Assembly: GCA_032358165.1 (NCBI GenBank)
Contig: JAALGY010000031.1
Location: 3,100,001 to 3,164,000, forward strand
Length of the DNA stretch: 64,000 nt
Origin: Diplosphaera chodatii
Lineage: Eukaryota > Chlorophyta > Trebouxiophyceae > Prasiolales > Stichococcaceae
Direction: 5' to 3'
The notes under the pieces are model-generated. The model made no database searches. It worked only from the letters and a program-made list of their open reading frames with translations, and had not been told where the DNA came from. Positions within the stretch are counted from its first letter, which is position 1; every line of letters starts with the position of its first letter. The position numbers and the translations under genes are program-made. Shown here piece by piece: positions 1 to 11,900 of this stretch.

Positions 1-228
1 CTGCCTTGATGGTATCATGTGGTCCAGTCTGCCTACAAGTGGAACGATCAGAGGCAAATGATAGCCTACTGGCCGCATCCCAAGTCCAGTCTATCAGCAC
101 GCCTGCGCATGGGCTGTGGTGCAGAGCGCCTTGCAAGGTTTGTGGCGCTTGCACCAACTCCACTGACCCTGGGCATGGTTCTTGACGTGGTAAGGCCGGC
201 CATCACACTGCCGTCACTCACGCTGCAG

Positions 229-3200
229 GGCTGGCGAACGGGGACTCTGGGCCGCTGCCGGGCCGCCTGCAGCACGCAGACTCGTTGGGCGAGCGCTACA
301 GGGCCGCCGACTCCGAGGCCCCCTACAGGGCCGCAGACTTCCGCCGCAACTCCCACGGCCGCACCACACTCGCCGGCTACGCCGCCAGCAGCAGCTACAG
401 CGGCAGCAGCTCGCAGAGCGGCGACTCCAGCATCCCTGACCAAGCAGCAGGTGGGACCTTGGATGTGTTGTGTCGGCCATGGGCACAAGTTGCTGCCACT
501 TTCCGCGTCTTCGCACTCGGCCAGTGAGCGTCAAGCGCCTGCTGTGGTTGACTATGTACTGCGCATGCTCTGCGCCTGGCTCCCTTTGTCCTGCAAGACC
601 CGCAATGGCATTTTTCTGTGCACACTGTCAACCTCAAGAGCTTCACGACGCGACTGCCGTCCTCGTATCGGCAGGTTTCTCAGCTGCTCTGACCCTGCGC
701 TGCGCTGTCGCCTGCAGTGACGCGGCTGAAAGAGGTGCAGTCGGCGGCGGACGCGGCGGCGACCACGATGCGGCGGGAGGTGGCGGCTGAGGTGAAGCCG
801 CCGCCGCGCACCGACCCCAAGATCGCCGTCATGAACCTCGTGCAGGTGCCGGTCCTTTCCTCGCACCCCTGCCCAGGCTCCAGTACTCCTGTGGCGCATT
901 TGGGTCTGAGCTCAGGAGCATGGCGGTCGCATGCCTGCGTTCAGTGCTTTGCAGCTCTGCGTGTGGCATGGGTCCCCCTGGTATCGTGCTTCACGCTCGC
1001 TCGTGGCCGAACACACACGCATCACGAGGCCATACATCGCCCCGTGACAGCATGACTGTTTGCGCAGGACATCGTCATCCGGCTGTACGTGACGACCTTC
1101 ATCAAGACGCTGCTGATCTTCATGCTGGTCACGCTCAACCTCTTCATCATCGCCATCTTCTACTACAGGTGCCAACACCATCATCCATGAACAAACTGCG
1201 TAGAAAATTGCTGCTGGAGGTGTCCTCATCATTGGGCAAGGAGCAATTACCACAACATCACAGCGCGCAGCCGATTCGAAAATACCAATTGAACATGCAT
1301 CAAGCATACCCTCAAGTCAAATTGAATGCAGCGCCTCGCCTCTCCAACAAGCACTGTGGGCGGTTCATGACGCCAAATCCAGATGCGCGTTCCCTGCAGG
1401 GTGCACATCACAATCGAGGCGTCGCTGGCGATCGCCACGGGCTTCAACCTGTTCTGCGTGGTCGTGGCGATTGTTTACATCATCACCCTGAAGGTGGACC
1501 CCGAGGACTTCAGGTGGCTGCAGCCCAAGCCCAAGGAGCCCAGGGACGGCGCCGAGGGGAAGGTGCGCGGCGCGAGGAGGCTGAAACAGCACACCAGCTG
1601 TCTTGAGGACATTTTGGCGTCCTGCTGGGCTGCTCCTGGCAGCAATCGGTTGGTGGCGCTGACAGCGTCAAGCATCAGGTGGCCGCAAGCAGGTTTTCGA
1701 CCAGTAGAGCATGGCTCCCGAGGGGCCGGCTTGCTGCTTCGGCAGCCCCAACCGTAACAGACTCTCACAGCAGCACCGTGGTGCGCTTTGCAAGTGGACG
1801 GAGTGTGATGTTGCGGCATGCTGCTGCCGCAGGGCGGGGAGAGCGCCGAGCGGCTGCTGAAGGCGGCCACCGACGCGGCGCCGGCCAGCCTGCAGCCGAT
1901 GCTGGCGTCCGTCGCGGCGCGAATCAAGACCAAGCCGGCGGACATCGACACCGACGGCACCTCCGACTCGGTCGCCGCTGAAGGGTGGGTCCATTGCTGT
2001 CTCCTGGATGCGGAGTCGTTCCGTCTTCACACCTGTTTTCAGGCGCTGTCTTACACCAGCCGCCGGGACTGGCGACGCCTGTGCAGCCGCTGCGACAGCA
2101 GCTGAACTTGCAATTGCACCTGTCACCAGCTAAAACGAGGAGGAGGCGCCGGCGGTTCTACGGATTGACACACAGTCCATACCTCCGCTTATGACTTTTT
2201 GTGCTCTGCCTGCCGCAGCTCGGAGTCGGACTGGAGCACGGCGGACGAGGAGGAGGGCGGCGGCGGGCGGCGCTGGCAGCCGGGCGTCGGCTTCACGCCC
2301 CGCAGGCGCCGCTCCATGGGTGCGGCTTCCAGCTTCCCCCCACCTGCCAGGGCGCCCTGCGCGTCGCAGTCGTAGGGTGGCTGACATGCTCACCTGAAGC
2401 GGCATCTGTTGCTCTTGTCGGACCAAATGATTTGACAGTGCCCTAATCTCAGCAGCGGCTGACCCCTCCATGCAGGGTTGCTTGGACATAACATTCATGC
2501 AGAGTCGAACAAGCGCCGAGACGTGTTGCCGCGTGCTGCAGGGCTGGCGCGCCTGAGCGGCAGGCCGCGCGCCGGGGCGCGGGCGCGGCGGCCCGCCCCT
2601 GTAGCGGCCGTGGCGGCCGGGCCGTCGAAGGTGAAGGAGAGCGCGCAGAAGATCTGGGGCATCGTCGGCCGGGTGCGACGCTCACCCCTGAGAACGACTC
2701 TGACCGGCTGCAAACGAGAACAGAGAATGTGTTGACCAGCGGGACTCTAGGTATTCTGCAGTGCCCATATTGAGCGCAACACATGCTGTGCTCCTCCGGC
2801 CGCTTCGCCGCATCTAGTGCATGGTGTGCGGCGCAGATGGCGGGCTTCGACGGGGGCCAGGGGCAGGGGCAGCAGCAACAGGAGGGCGGAGCTGGCGGCG
2901 CCGAAATTCACGCCTCCCCCGGCAGCGTGCGCTACGGGGTGGGCGGCATGGCGCGCGCCGGCAGCGGCGCGCTGCCGTCCGACGACGGCGTCCCGATGGC
3001 CGACAGCCGCCGCGCGCTGTACAGGTGCGGCTGCTGCCGGTTGCTCAGACCACACGCGTGTGCGGCTTTGGGCGGCGTCTGTGCCGGTGGATGTGCTGCT
3101 GAAGTCACATCAGATCAGGCACATTCCCCTCGCTTTTCTCTTCTGCTTGGCGTTTCAGCTTAGAGCTGTCAAAGCCGCCACATGAAACGTGCACATGGGC

Positions 3201-3650
3201 AGCACAAGGTGCTCTGTGTCACGATCAATCCCTGCTTGACCCTGGTGCAGGGACGCGCTGCCGGGCAGCCCTCTGCGCCAGTCGCAGTCGGCACAGGCCA
3301 GGCAAGTGACGTGCCTGTCGCTTCCATCTCAGCACACTTTGGTGCTGTTGAGCTTTGCGAGTTCGTGGCGTCTGTTGAGACACCCTGCTGTGGCTCGTAC
3401 GCCTGTGGCTGGCTGGCGGCTGCTGTACCTGTGGGGTGTCAACTGTGTTGCTCAAAGGACATGCAGGCGACTGCCCTGCAGTGCAGACAGCTTGGTGAGC
3501 GGTGTCATTGCAGGGCGGCCGTGCTGAGGCTGCGGATGACTGTGGTTGCAGGGACAGCGGGCGGCCATACGCAGACATGGTGTAAATGACCAGCGTGTTC
3601 TGCGGCTGTCTCCGTCACACCATGGCAGCAGCTGAGTGGCGGCGCTGTTG
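229..3650 (+). CDS. Two-helix membrane protein, 3' part (5' end outside window)
   Basis: I do not recognise the family. Frame-consistent exons are 229-450, 718-845, 1068-1168, 1400-1562, 1833-1984, from 2219, about 2541-2670, 2837-3024 and 3251-3305. The first exon is Ser/Arg/Tyr-rich and opens at an acceptor, so the start lies upstream of the window. Exon 3 encodes a strong membrane helix (core TLLIFMLVTLNLFIIAIF) and exon 4 a second one (FNLFCVVVAIVYIITL). The two are separated only by about ten residues, so this is a helical hairpin followed by a long cytosol-like tail. The tail is acidic then basic and Gly/Gln-rich, with an SDWSTADEEEGGGG stretch and a PSKVKESAQKIWGIVGR segment that looks structured. 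The exon 6/7 join does not close in frame with the simplest splice sites. The last exon is uncertain: two readings of the acceptor near 3551 stop at 3585 or about 3.65 kb. Confidence 0.55.
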
Positions 3651-4763
3651 AACGGTGCGGCGTCGCCTGAACAGTTGCCAGGTGTGCTTTCGATACACTT
3701 GGCGTGACCGAGGTGACCGACAGCTGCCAGCGTCACCTGGTACCTACCTGCGTGATGCAGTACAGCGGCACGCGGGCGTCCGTAGATAGCCTCGCCTTTA
3801 TGCAATACTGCAATCTCACGATCTCAGGGTTTAGAGGCCACCCGCTGCCCCGGCCACCAGCCGCACGTCACCCTCAATCATCATCAAACAGTCCGCGCTG
3901 TGATCAACGTGCTGGCTGGCGAACTCCTCGCATCGGCTGCTTCGGTTTTGACACATCGCGGCCAACACACCGGCAAGGTGAGACACTCCATTGGCGACGT
4001 CCTGGGCCAACACGTCCTGTAACGGCAACAACTCATGCGCGGGGTGGCACGAGCCCCACACGGCCTGAACAGCGTGCCTGTTCAACGTCTTGCAAAGCTT
4101 GCTCAGAAGGTCAACGATAGGGTGTCGGTTGAGCGGGCCGGGGCGTCATGGGCTGCGCCCTCTAACACAAGTGCAGCCGCTGCTACGGCATGTTTTTCGA
4201 GGGTGCAACCATTGATCTTTGTTCGGAACGCCCACATGCGCAGTCTATCAATCACGTGGCGTGCAGCATGCCCGGTGTTGGCGGCAAACGGGGGCTCTTT
4301 GCCCCGAGCGAAGTATTCCGCGCTTGAGCTTGTCAGACACCAGCACGCCTGTGCAGCCTCGTCTGCCCGCCGCGATCGCGCAGTGCAGCCCCGCAAAGTA
4401 AACAGTGCAGCTTTGCAACGCTTCTATGTGGTCTGCATGCGTGCCAAACCGTCGCCAGACGGTTTGCTCCATGCTTTGGCTGACCAGCCCAGCCACCTCA
4501 GCAGTTGCTGATGTCACTCGGGTGACCGTGAATGTGTTACGGCCGCGTACATCATGTGTATGCCTGCATGGCAACGGCCAAGGATGCTCAACAGACGCAA
4601 AGAGACTCATGTGAGCTGTCCTGCGCTGTGCAGGGCGTGCGAGCGCTTCGGAACTGAGCTCCAGAGCCTGGTACTGGAAAACCCACCGCGACTACACCGC
4701 CGGCCTGCTCCGTTACAGCCGCACCTACCTTAGTAGCCCGCTCTGATCATCAGCACAGCCAGC
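3651..4763. other. Intergenic region upstream of the metalloprotease gene
   Basis: I see no convincing gene here; open frames are short and lack splice or composition support. It should hold the promoter of the metalloprotease that starts at 4764. A perfect hairpin lies at 4445-4466 (9-bp arms, 4-base loop). No TATA-like box is obvious in the last 100 bases. Confidence 0.5.
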
Positions 4764-7700
4764 ATGCAGTCTGCCGGCGCGCCGGCCGCGTTCTGGGGCG
4801 CCTTCGGCGCAGCGGAGATGCACACCGGCGCCACCTCAGGCGCCGCGCCCACGGAAGCCGTCCAGCAGGCGGTCGCGCCGCCGGCAGCCAGCCCCGCAGC
4901 ATCCCAGTGCAGCAGCCCCACCAGGCAGTCGCCGCGCCGCCGGCTGTCCGGCCTGTTCAGCAAGCTGGCGCTGCTGTCGGTCGTCATGCTCGCGGCGGCG
5001 CCCACAGCCACAGCCTGCCGCCACGGCACGCACGCAGCGGAGCACGACGCTCTGGACCAGCACAGCGCGGCCCGCCGGCTGCGGCAGGCCGCCGGCCCCA
5101 AGCCCGCCACCGTCGACTACAGCGCCGCGGTGCAGCTGGCGACGGCCAACAACGTCGCGAACCAGCCCCAGGGCCGCAGGACCCTCACCGCGCCCCGCAC
5201 CTGCGCCTACGACGACGACGCGGAGGCCTCCCCGGAAGCAGAGGTGCGGCAGCTTCTGAGGTTTGCAACAGGCTATGGACAGCCATACCCCTTGCTGCTG
5301 CTTTGGGGTTGAATGCCGCGCAGTGTGATCACGCAGTGAACCGCAGTGTAGGGGTCTGGGGCGACTTTTCACGGGCAGGCCAAAACGTGCAGCTGTGCAC
5401 CGATGCCGTATCAGCAGCAGGCTTGTGACGCCACGGCCACCGGGCAGTGCGCATGTTGCACAGTACTCAGAACGTAACACTCACATTGGTTGTTGTGCCT
5501 GGATGCAGGCGGAGCTGCAGCCCCGCATCCAGCAGCTGAACGCAAACGGCGCCGGCCGGGCGGTCACAACCAACATCAACCTGTACTTCCACGTCATCTG
5601 TGCCAGTGCGTCGCTGCTGCTGCTGCTGCTGCTGCTCACAGCACTCACCCCGCTGCGGCGCCGCTCACGTCGCTGATTGTACACTTGCCACTGCACGCTG
5701 CTTGCAGCAAACAGCAGCGGTCCAGCGTGTGCACAGGCTCGTTGCAGCTCAGTTGTGTGTGCGTGGGTTGCTATTCTGATTCAATCTGTCGGGCAATAAG
5801 CAGCCCGCCCGTTGTCAAGAGTGCCTCCTCACGCGCCTTCTGACTGGCCGCAGGCGACTTCAGCGGCTGCGACTACGTCACGCCGACGATGATCAGCAAC
5901 CAGGTCACCGTGCTGAACCAGGCGTTTGCCCCCTCCAACTTCAACTTCCAGCTGGCCACCACGGACTACACCAACAACACCGCCTGGTGCGCGCCCCAGC
6001 CTGCCCTGTTCCAGCAGGGTGTGCAGGGTAGCACGGATACCGGAGGGGCCGACACGGTACCCACAGCCTGGTGTTGCAGTGCCAAATGTACCGCAGCGTC
6101 CATGTGCAACTCCAGCGAAGTCTCCAGTGCATGAAATCAGGTTCATGCCTCCCGCAGGTACCCGCTGGACATCTTCTCGCAGGGCGCCAGCGACATGAGG
6201 AACCTGCTGCACCGGGGCAGCGCCGCCGACCTCAACATCTACATCACCCCGCTGAACAATGGCGGCATCATCGGGTGCGCTCCCAGCACGCGCACCTCTC
6301 AGGCATCTGCTGGTCAGTGCAGCTCGGCCACACAGGACAGCCTGAGCGGCAGCTACTCGGCGGCAGCGCGAGGACCCGCCTGCAGCAGGCGCGCTCCGGG
6401 ACTCAGGAGGAAGGCGCAGGACGCAGGGGGGCGAGGGGGTGAATCTGAATTTAAACAGGACAGGTGCTGATTGGTGGCGGTTCCTGTGCTGCAGGGTGTC
6501 CACCAACCCGTGGTACGGCGGCGGCGTTGGCTACGTGCCCCAGGACGGCCTCATCATCGACATGGGCACGCTGCCGGGCGCCTGGTACGGGGGCTACAAC
6601 CTCGGCATGAACGCCGTCCACGAGGCCGGCCACTGGTGGGTGGCTGCGAGGCAACTGCATGGTGGATGCAACTGTGCAGCACAGGTCTGCGTTGGAAGCC
6701 CCTCATATATACATCCAGCTGCAAAGGAGACATGTGCATTGCCTCTGTGAGCTCTCAGTTTTGGACTCCAGAGTCGGGACCGCTGAGCTGCTCGATGTGC
6801 TTGCCCACCACAGGATGGGCCTGGCGCACGTGTTCAGCGGCGGCTGCTCCGAGTCGAACGACGGCTGCGACGACACCGCGCAGCAGTCCGGCGCCAACTA
6901 CAACTGCTACCCCAAAGGCGCCACGCTGCCCAACAGCTGCCCCGGTCGCCCCGCCAACCAGCCGCAATTCGACCCCGTCAACAAGTGCGTGGCCTTCCAC
7001 GGATATTAAGCTGCGTCCAAAGCAAACTTTGCAAAGTGCCCTGCGTCGTGACCTGTGCACGATGCCGGGGCTGATGACCCACTGGAGGATTTCTGACGCC
7101 CAGTGCCCCTGGTGTCCGCAGCTACATGGGGTACACGTACGACGGCTGCATGTGGGAGTTCACCGGCAACCAGACGACGCGCATGACCGCATCCTGGCAG
7201 GTGCTTCCACCTGCGCCTCGCCTTCCTGCTTCCCTTTGCAGCGTCGCACGGTGTTGTCACGCCGCCAGCCTGCGTAGCAGGGCAGATGGTCCATTTCATG
7301 CATCTGCCACCGCTGTCAGACTCCGCTGCTTGCCTAAACCCTCTGACCATGGGGCCTGTCCAACTCACAGGCGTTCCGGGCGTACGCGTACCAGCCGTAT
7401 GTGGCGCCGACGCCCGCGCCCACGGCAGCCCCCACCAAGGCGCCCACCAAGGCGCCGACCAAGGCCCCGACGAAGGCGCCCACCACCGCGCCGACAACGG
7501 CACCGACGGCGCCGACATCAGACGCCCCGGCGCCGCCGCAGACGGTGGACGCCCCGCCGACGGCGGACTCGCAGGAGCAGTCCACCGGGGGCCTGGACCC
7601 CGTCCCCACGGCAGCGCCCACCAGGGCGCCGACGCAAAAGCCGACCAAGGCTCCGACGCCGCGGCCGACGCCGCGGCCGACGCCCAGACCGACGCCGCGG

Positions 7701-8049
7701 CCCACCCCGCGGCCGACGCCGCGGCCCACGCCACGGCCGACCCGCCGCTTCTTCTTCCGCGCCAAGCCCACGCCCAAGCCCACCAAGAAGAAGGTGCGCG
7801 ACGTTCGGGGCTCTTGGTCTTGCTCTGAGACTGGTCAACATACGCCTGCTGCTGCAGCGCCAGAGCTGCGACCCCTGCAGCGGCTGCCCGACTGGTCGCC
7901 TGGGGGTACTGCCGTGCGGCTTGACTAAGAAAACTCGACAACATGTCCTGACATCGAAACGTCGCTTCCCACAGGCCACAGCACGGCGGAAGCTGCCCAA
8001 GGCGTGCGGCGGCAGGTGCGGCAAGAAGCCTACTGTGAAGCGCGGCTGA
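4764..8049 (+). CDS. M43-family zinc metalloprotease with Pro/Thr-rich stalk
   Basis: Secreted or membrane-anchored metallopeptidase of the pappalysin/cytophagalysin type (MEROPS M43). Nine exons: 4764-5243, 5509-5599, 5854-5986, 6158-6274, 6495-6635, 6814-6984, 7122-7200, 7371-7793 and 7975-8049; all phases agree and give 569 residues. The zinc motif reads [18 protein letters not shown]316, H320 and H326 bind zinc, E317 is catalytic, and the extended HW-GL-H-F-GGC matches M43. The Met-turn is [10 protein letters not shown] (residues 378-387), also typical. An upstream INLYFHVIC strand marks the start of the catalytic domain. A hydrophobic stretch at about 64-79 follows RRR, so it may be a signal-anchor with a 60-residue N-terminal extension, or a signal peptide used from a later start. 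Residues 405-545 are APTKAPTK- and [12 protein letters not shown] repeats, a cell-wall-like stalk. A short basic Cys-containing tail (CGGRCGKK) ends the protein. Confidence 0.92.
5613..5636 (+). repeat. (GCT)8 microsatellite in metalloprotease intron 2
   Basis: Eight GCT units lie 13 bases past the 5' splice site at 5599/5600. Without splicing they would read as an Ala or Leu run. Confidence 0.9.
7333..7342 (-). repeat. Short telomere-like CCTAAACCCT motif in metalloprotease intron 7
   Basis: A single-unit match in intron 7 (7201-7370), about 28 bases before the acceptor. Taken alone it could be chance. Confidence 0.4.
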
Positions 8050-8920
8050 CCACCGCTGCCGCTGCGCTGCAGCGGCGAACCCCCTCCCAGCCAGGCCGCT
8101 GATCCACAGACGGAGTTCCAATCCACACGCAGCGCCAGCAGACATCCAGATTAGACGTGCCAGCCGCGACGGCGGCGTTCACTAGGCGGTAGACAGCGAG
8201 ATGCGCGGTCGATTCACCGCTCCATAGGCAGCTGACATTGGCAGTTGAGAATTACTTGGTAGCGGCACCTGCTCCTGGCAATTTTGCGTTGTGTTTAGCA
8301 GGGCTGGTCGGCCTCTGAGCCACTTGCAGGTCGCATCAGGCCGAACGTAGAATGTGACGAACAAGTAGATCCTTTGTTACCAGTTTTGGGCAGCCATGGT
8401 AGTTGGCAGACCTTGGTTATGCTCGTAGTGTGTGGCACCTTCAGACTGCCCGCGGTTTCCTCAGCTTCTGGTACAATTTGTGCACTTTGTTTTGGCATGC
8501 ACCGGCGGTTTGCCGACATGCACCTGTTGCTGTTGCCGTGTGTCTCTGCATGATTACCGTGTATTGGTTGGAACAATACGTCTGCAAGCGGTAGGCAGTC
8601 TGGACTTTGAATATGAGAAGGGCACCACTGTTTCAACGGCGACATTTCCCGATTGCTCAGTAGGCAGCATACCATATACCACGTTCTAAAGCCACCAATC
8701 CAGAAGGGACACCAATGCCACCAAGAGATGGAAGCTCACGACCGCGCCTGCAGCTGGCTGCCCGACTGTTAGGTTGCGTCGCAGTTTCGGGTGTCTCGTC
8801 AGCCTGCAGTGGCAGTAGATACTCCACTGTGCAAAGCACCCGTTACCATAGCGGGCATCCCTTCTGAGCATCGCATTCATGCATTTGATCTCATTGCAAG
8901 TCTGAATCTGTTGAAGCCAT
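8050..8920. other. Intergenic region between metalloprotease and SecA genes
   Basis: This is 870 bases with no supportable gene. It is less GC-rich than the flanking exons. It should hold the metalloprotease 3' end and the SecA promoter. I see no clear promoter motif or repeat. Confidence 0.5.
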
Positions 8921-11900
8921 ATGGCTACTTCAGTCAGCTCACTGTGTGCTCATCGCGGCTGGCCGCGCTTGGTACGGTGCGGCACCGATCAAGCGGGGTG
9001 CGCACGCCTGCGGGCCGTGCACGCAGCGGGGCCGCCGCAGCTGCGCAACGACAGCAGCAGGCGGCGGCGGCTGCAGATGATGCGGTCTGATGTCCATCCC
9101 TCCAGCTTCGGAGATGCCAGTACGGGCCGTGCCCACCGGAACAATGCGGGCGCCGGCATGTGCGCCGCTTCAGCTGCATCGTCGGTGGCGCCGGCGGCGG
9201 AGGGGGCGCCAGCGCCTGACGGCGGCCGCAGCGGCGCGTCAGCGCTGGACCTCCCGAGCCTGGCCAGAGGGCTGCGCCGGGAGGCGGTGGACCTGCTGCG
9301 TGCCGCGGCGTGGGACGTGGATGAACTGGTGAAGGGCGCAATGGCGACCCTGCTGCAGAAGCCGGCCTATAACCCCCCTGAGGTGCAATGCAGCAGCTCC
9401 AGCACAGATGCTGCATCCTCTGTGCTGATGCGACCTGATTCGATAGCTGAGCCATGTTGTAGTGGCTGGAACATGCCCCATGCACCGCACGCCTGAACCT
9501 GCCACTGACATCAATGGGGGTTGCAGGTCAAGCACATGCGTCCTGACGATAGGCGACTGTGACGGCTGCTTGCAGGAGAGGCTGCCGGCGGCCTGGGCGC
9601 AGCAGGTGGATGCTGGGGAGGGGCGCCAGCTGGAACGGTGCGTCATTTGCATTGTGATAAACTGCACCAACAGGTCTTGATCGCACCTCATCACGACATG
9701 CAGAGTACAGGGGTCATGCCTGCACTTGTTTTCTTGTTGTCACATTTTGATGAACCTCCTCAGCTGAGTGTATCTGCCAAGTGAGGATGTGGATCTCATT
9801 GGCTGCCCTGGCCTTTCGTATCATGCACTCCCTGGACCCGCTGGGTGAAGGGTCACACTGCCCGCTGGCAGTCACAGCATGGCAAGACGTGGTGCTGCTG
9901 CATGCTGCAGGCTATACCAGACGGTGAAGCAGATCAACGCGCTGGAGGTCGGCATGCGCGCCCTGTCGGATGAGCAGCTGCAGGTGAGCTGCTGCGTCGC
10001 GCCTGTCCCTCATGCGCCTCGCCAGGGGGGGCCACCGGGTGCTCGTCTGCCGCTACTGTGCTGCTGCCAGCAAGCAGGAGCCCGAACATGCTGTCGGAAA
10101 GCTGCGGACCAGACCTGCGCTGTCATACACTGCAACGGGATGTGGTCGGAGTGTCCGCGCACCCAGCGTCCGGCGCCCAGCCCCTGGTGCTGCTCTCCAG
10201 GCAAAGACGCCGGGATTCCAGGCGCGCATCGCGGCGGGCGAGTCCCTGGACGCTCTCGTGCCGGAGGCGTTCGCGGTGGTGCGGGAGGCCTCGCGCCGGC
10301 TGCTGGGCATGCGCCACTTCGACGTGCAGCTGGTGAGGGTCAATCAGTGTGGTCGTCGTCCCTTTGGTTCCCTTTGGTTTCGCAATGCAGCTGCTGCCAA
10401 AGCAGGCTGCGCCCAGCCGACACGCTGCACTGCTGGCACGGCTTGTTCACGAAGTGCGACCACCAGCTGCACAGCTGCGCATCGTCGCACCACTGCCATG
10501 GACGCGTGCGCAGCCGGGGCATGGTTCCCAAAACGTCAACTCCCTCGGACCGGTGCAGGTGGGCGGCGTGGCGCTGCACCAGGGGCGCGTGGCGGAGATG
10601 AAGACGGGGGAGGGCAAGACCCTGGTCGCCACGCTGCCCGCGTACCTGCACGGGCTGACCGGCAGGGGGGTCCACATCGTGACCGTCAACGACTACCTCG
10701 CGCAGCGCGACGCCGCCTGGTGCGCCCCCTGCCACGAGTTCCCGTCGAATGCCCTCCTGTGTGGTGGCCGCATCATGGCAGCATGCGAGCAGACGGCCAA
10801 GCGAGGCAGAGGGGTTCTCAGCATCTGCAAACAGTGGTCGCTCCGCTACTTTGCATAAGCATGGTGTTTCGAAAGTCTTGTTTCGAGGTTTCATCACAGC
10901 CACAGGGGTATTTGTGGCTGCTGGTGTGCAGATGTGGTGGCATGTGCTGCAGGATCGGCAAGGTGTTCAGCTGGCTGGGGCTGTCGGTGGCGGCGGTGAC
11001 GACGGAGGACCGGCGGGGGCGGGGCGGCGACACGGCGGCACGCCGTGAGAAGTTCGCCGCCGACATCACCTACGTCACAGGCCAGGAGCTCGCGTTTAGC
11101 TACCTGTTCGACAACTCCGACACCTGCCGAAGGCCGGACCAGCAGGTGCTGAACCGCATCGCAAGCTGTCTCCACATCTCACGATGTTGCACCTGCAGCA
11201 AGGCAACTGGGATTCAAATTTCTGCCTTGTCAGCGTTGAATGCATCAGGGTTTTGTGTGTTGACGCTCACCTGAGCTCAGGTTGCCGCACCATATGGTTG
11301 GGTGTAGTACCTCTGCACCATTTGCAGCTTGTGGGTATCACAAGCCAGGCTATCTGGGCAGAGCAGAGGCTAGCAGTTGACGCGAGTGCTGGTGTGGGCT
11401 TGCAGATGCTGGCGCGGCCGTTCTACTACGCGATCATCGACGAGGTGGACTCCATCCTGATCGACGACTGCCGCAACCCGCTGCGCGTGACGAGCACCTC
11501 GCAGCAGCCCCTGTGGCGCTTCCCCATCGCGGCGCAGGTGCGCGCCCCCTGGCCGCGCAGGACCGCCAAGCCGGGGCGTAGTCTCGGGAGCTGCTCGGCA
11601 CCCGCCCGCAGCGTGGCAGTGCTTTGCTGTGCAAGCGCAGCGTCTGCGGCTGCACTGACGCTCGGCGCCGTGGTGCCGCCTCCAGGCGGCGGCCAGAGTC
11701 GCGGACAAGGAGCTCAAGCTGGACCGCCGCATGTGGACTGTGGAGATGTCTCCGGTCGCCGCTGCCCAGGCGGCGTTTGCGCTTCGTGAGTACAGCGTTG
11801 CAAATGCCCGTCAAACATAAGCTCATCAGCAGGCTCAGCTGACCTCAGTGTCAGCATTTGCACCGGGCGTGTGGGCTTCAGCGTGTGACGCAGCCGCGGC

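Noticed and set aside
7334..7786. Minus-strand Val/Gly-repeat open frame ([10 protein letters not shown] type)
   Set aside because: It is the antisense of the metalloprotease Pro/Thr stalk; the repeat makes all frames open. The sense frame fits splice phases and the M43 domain.
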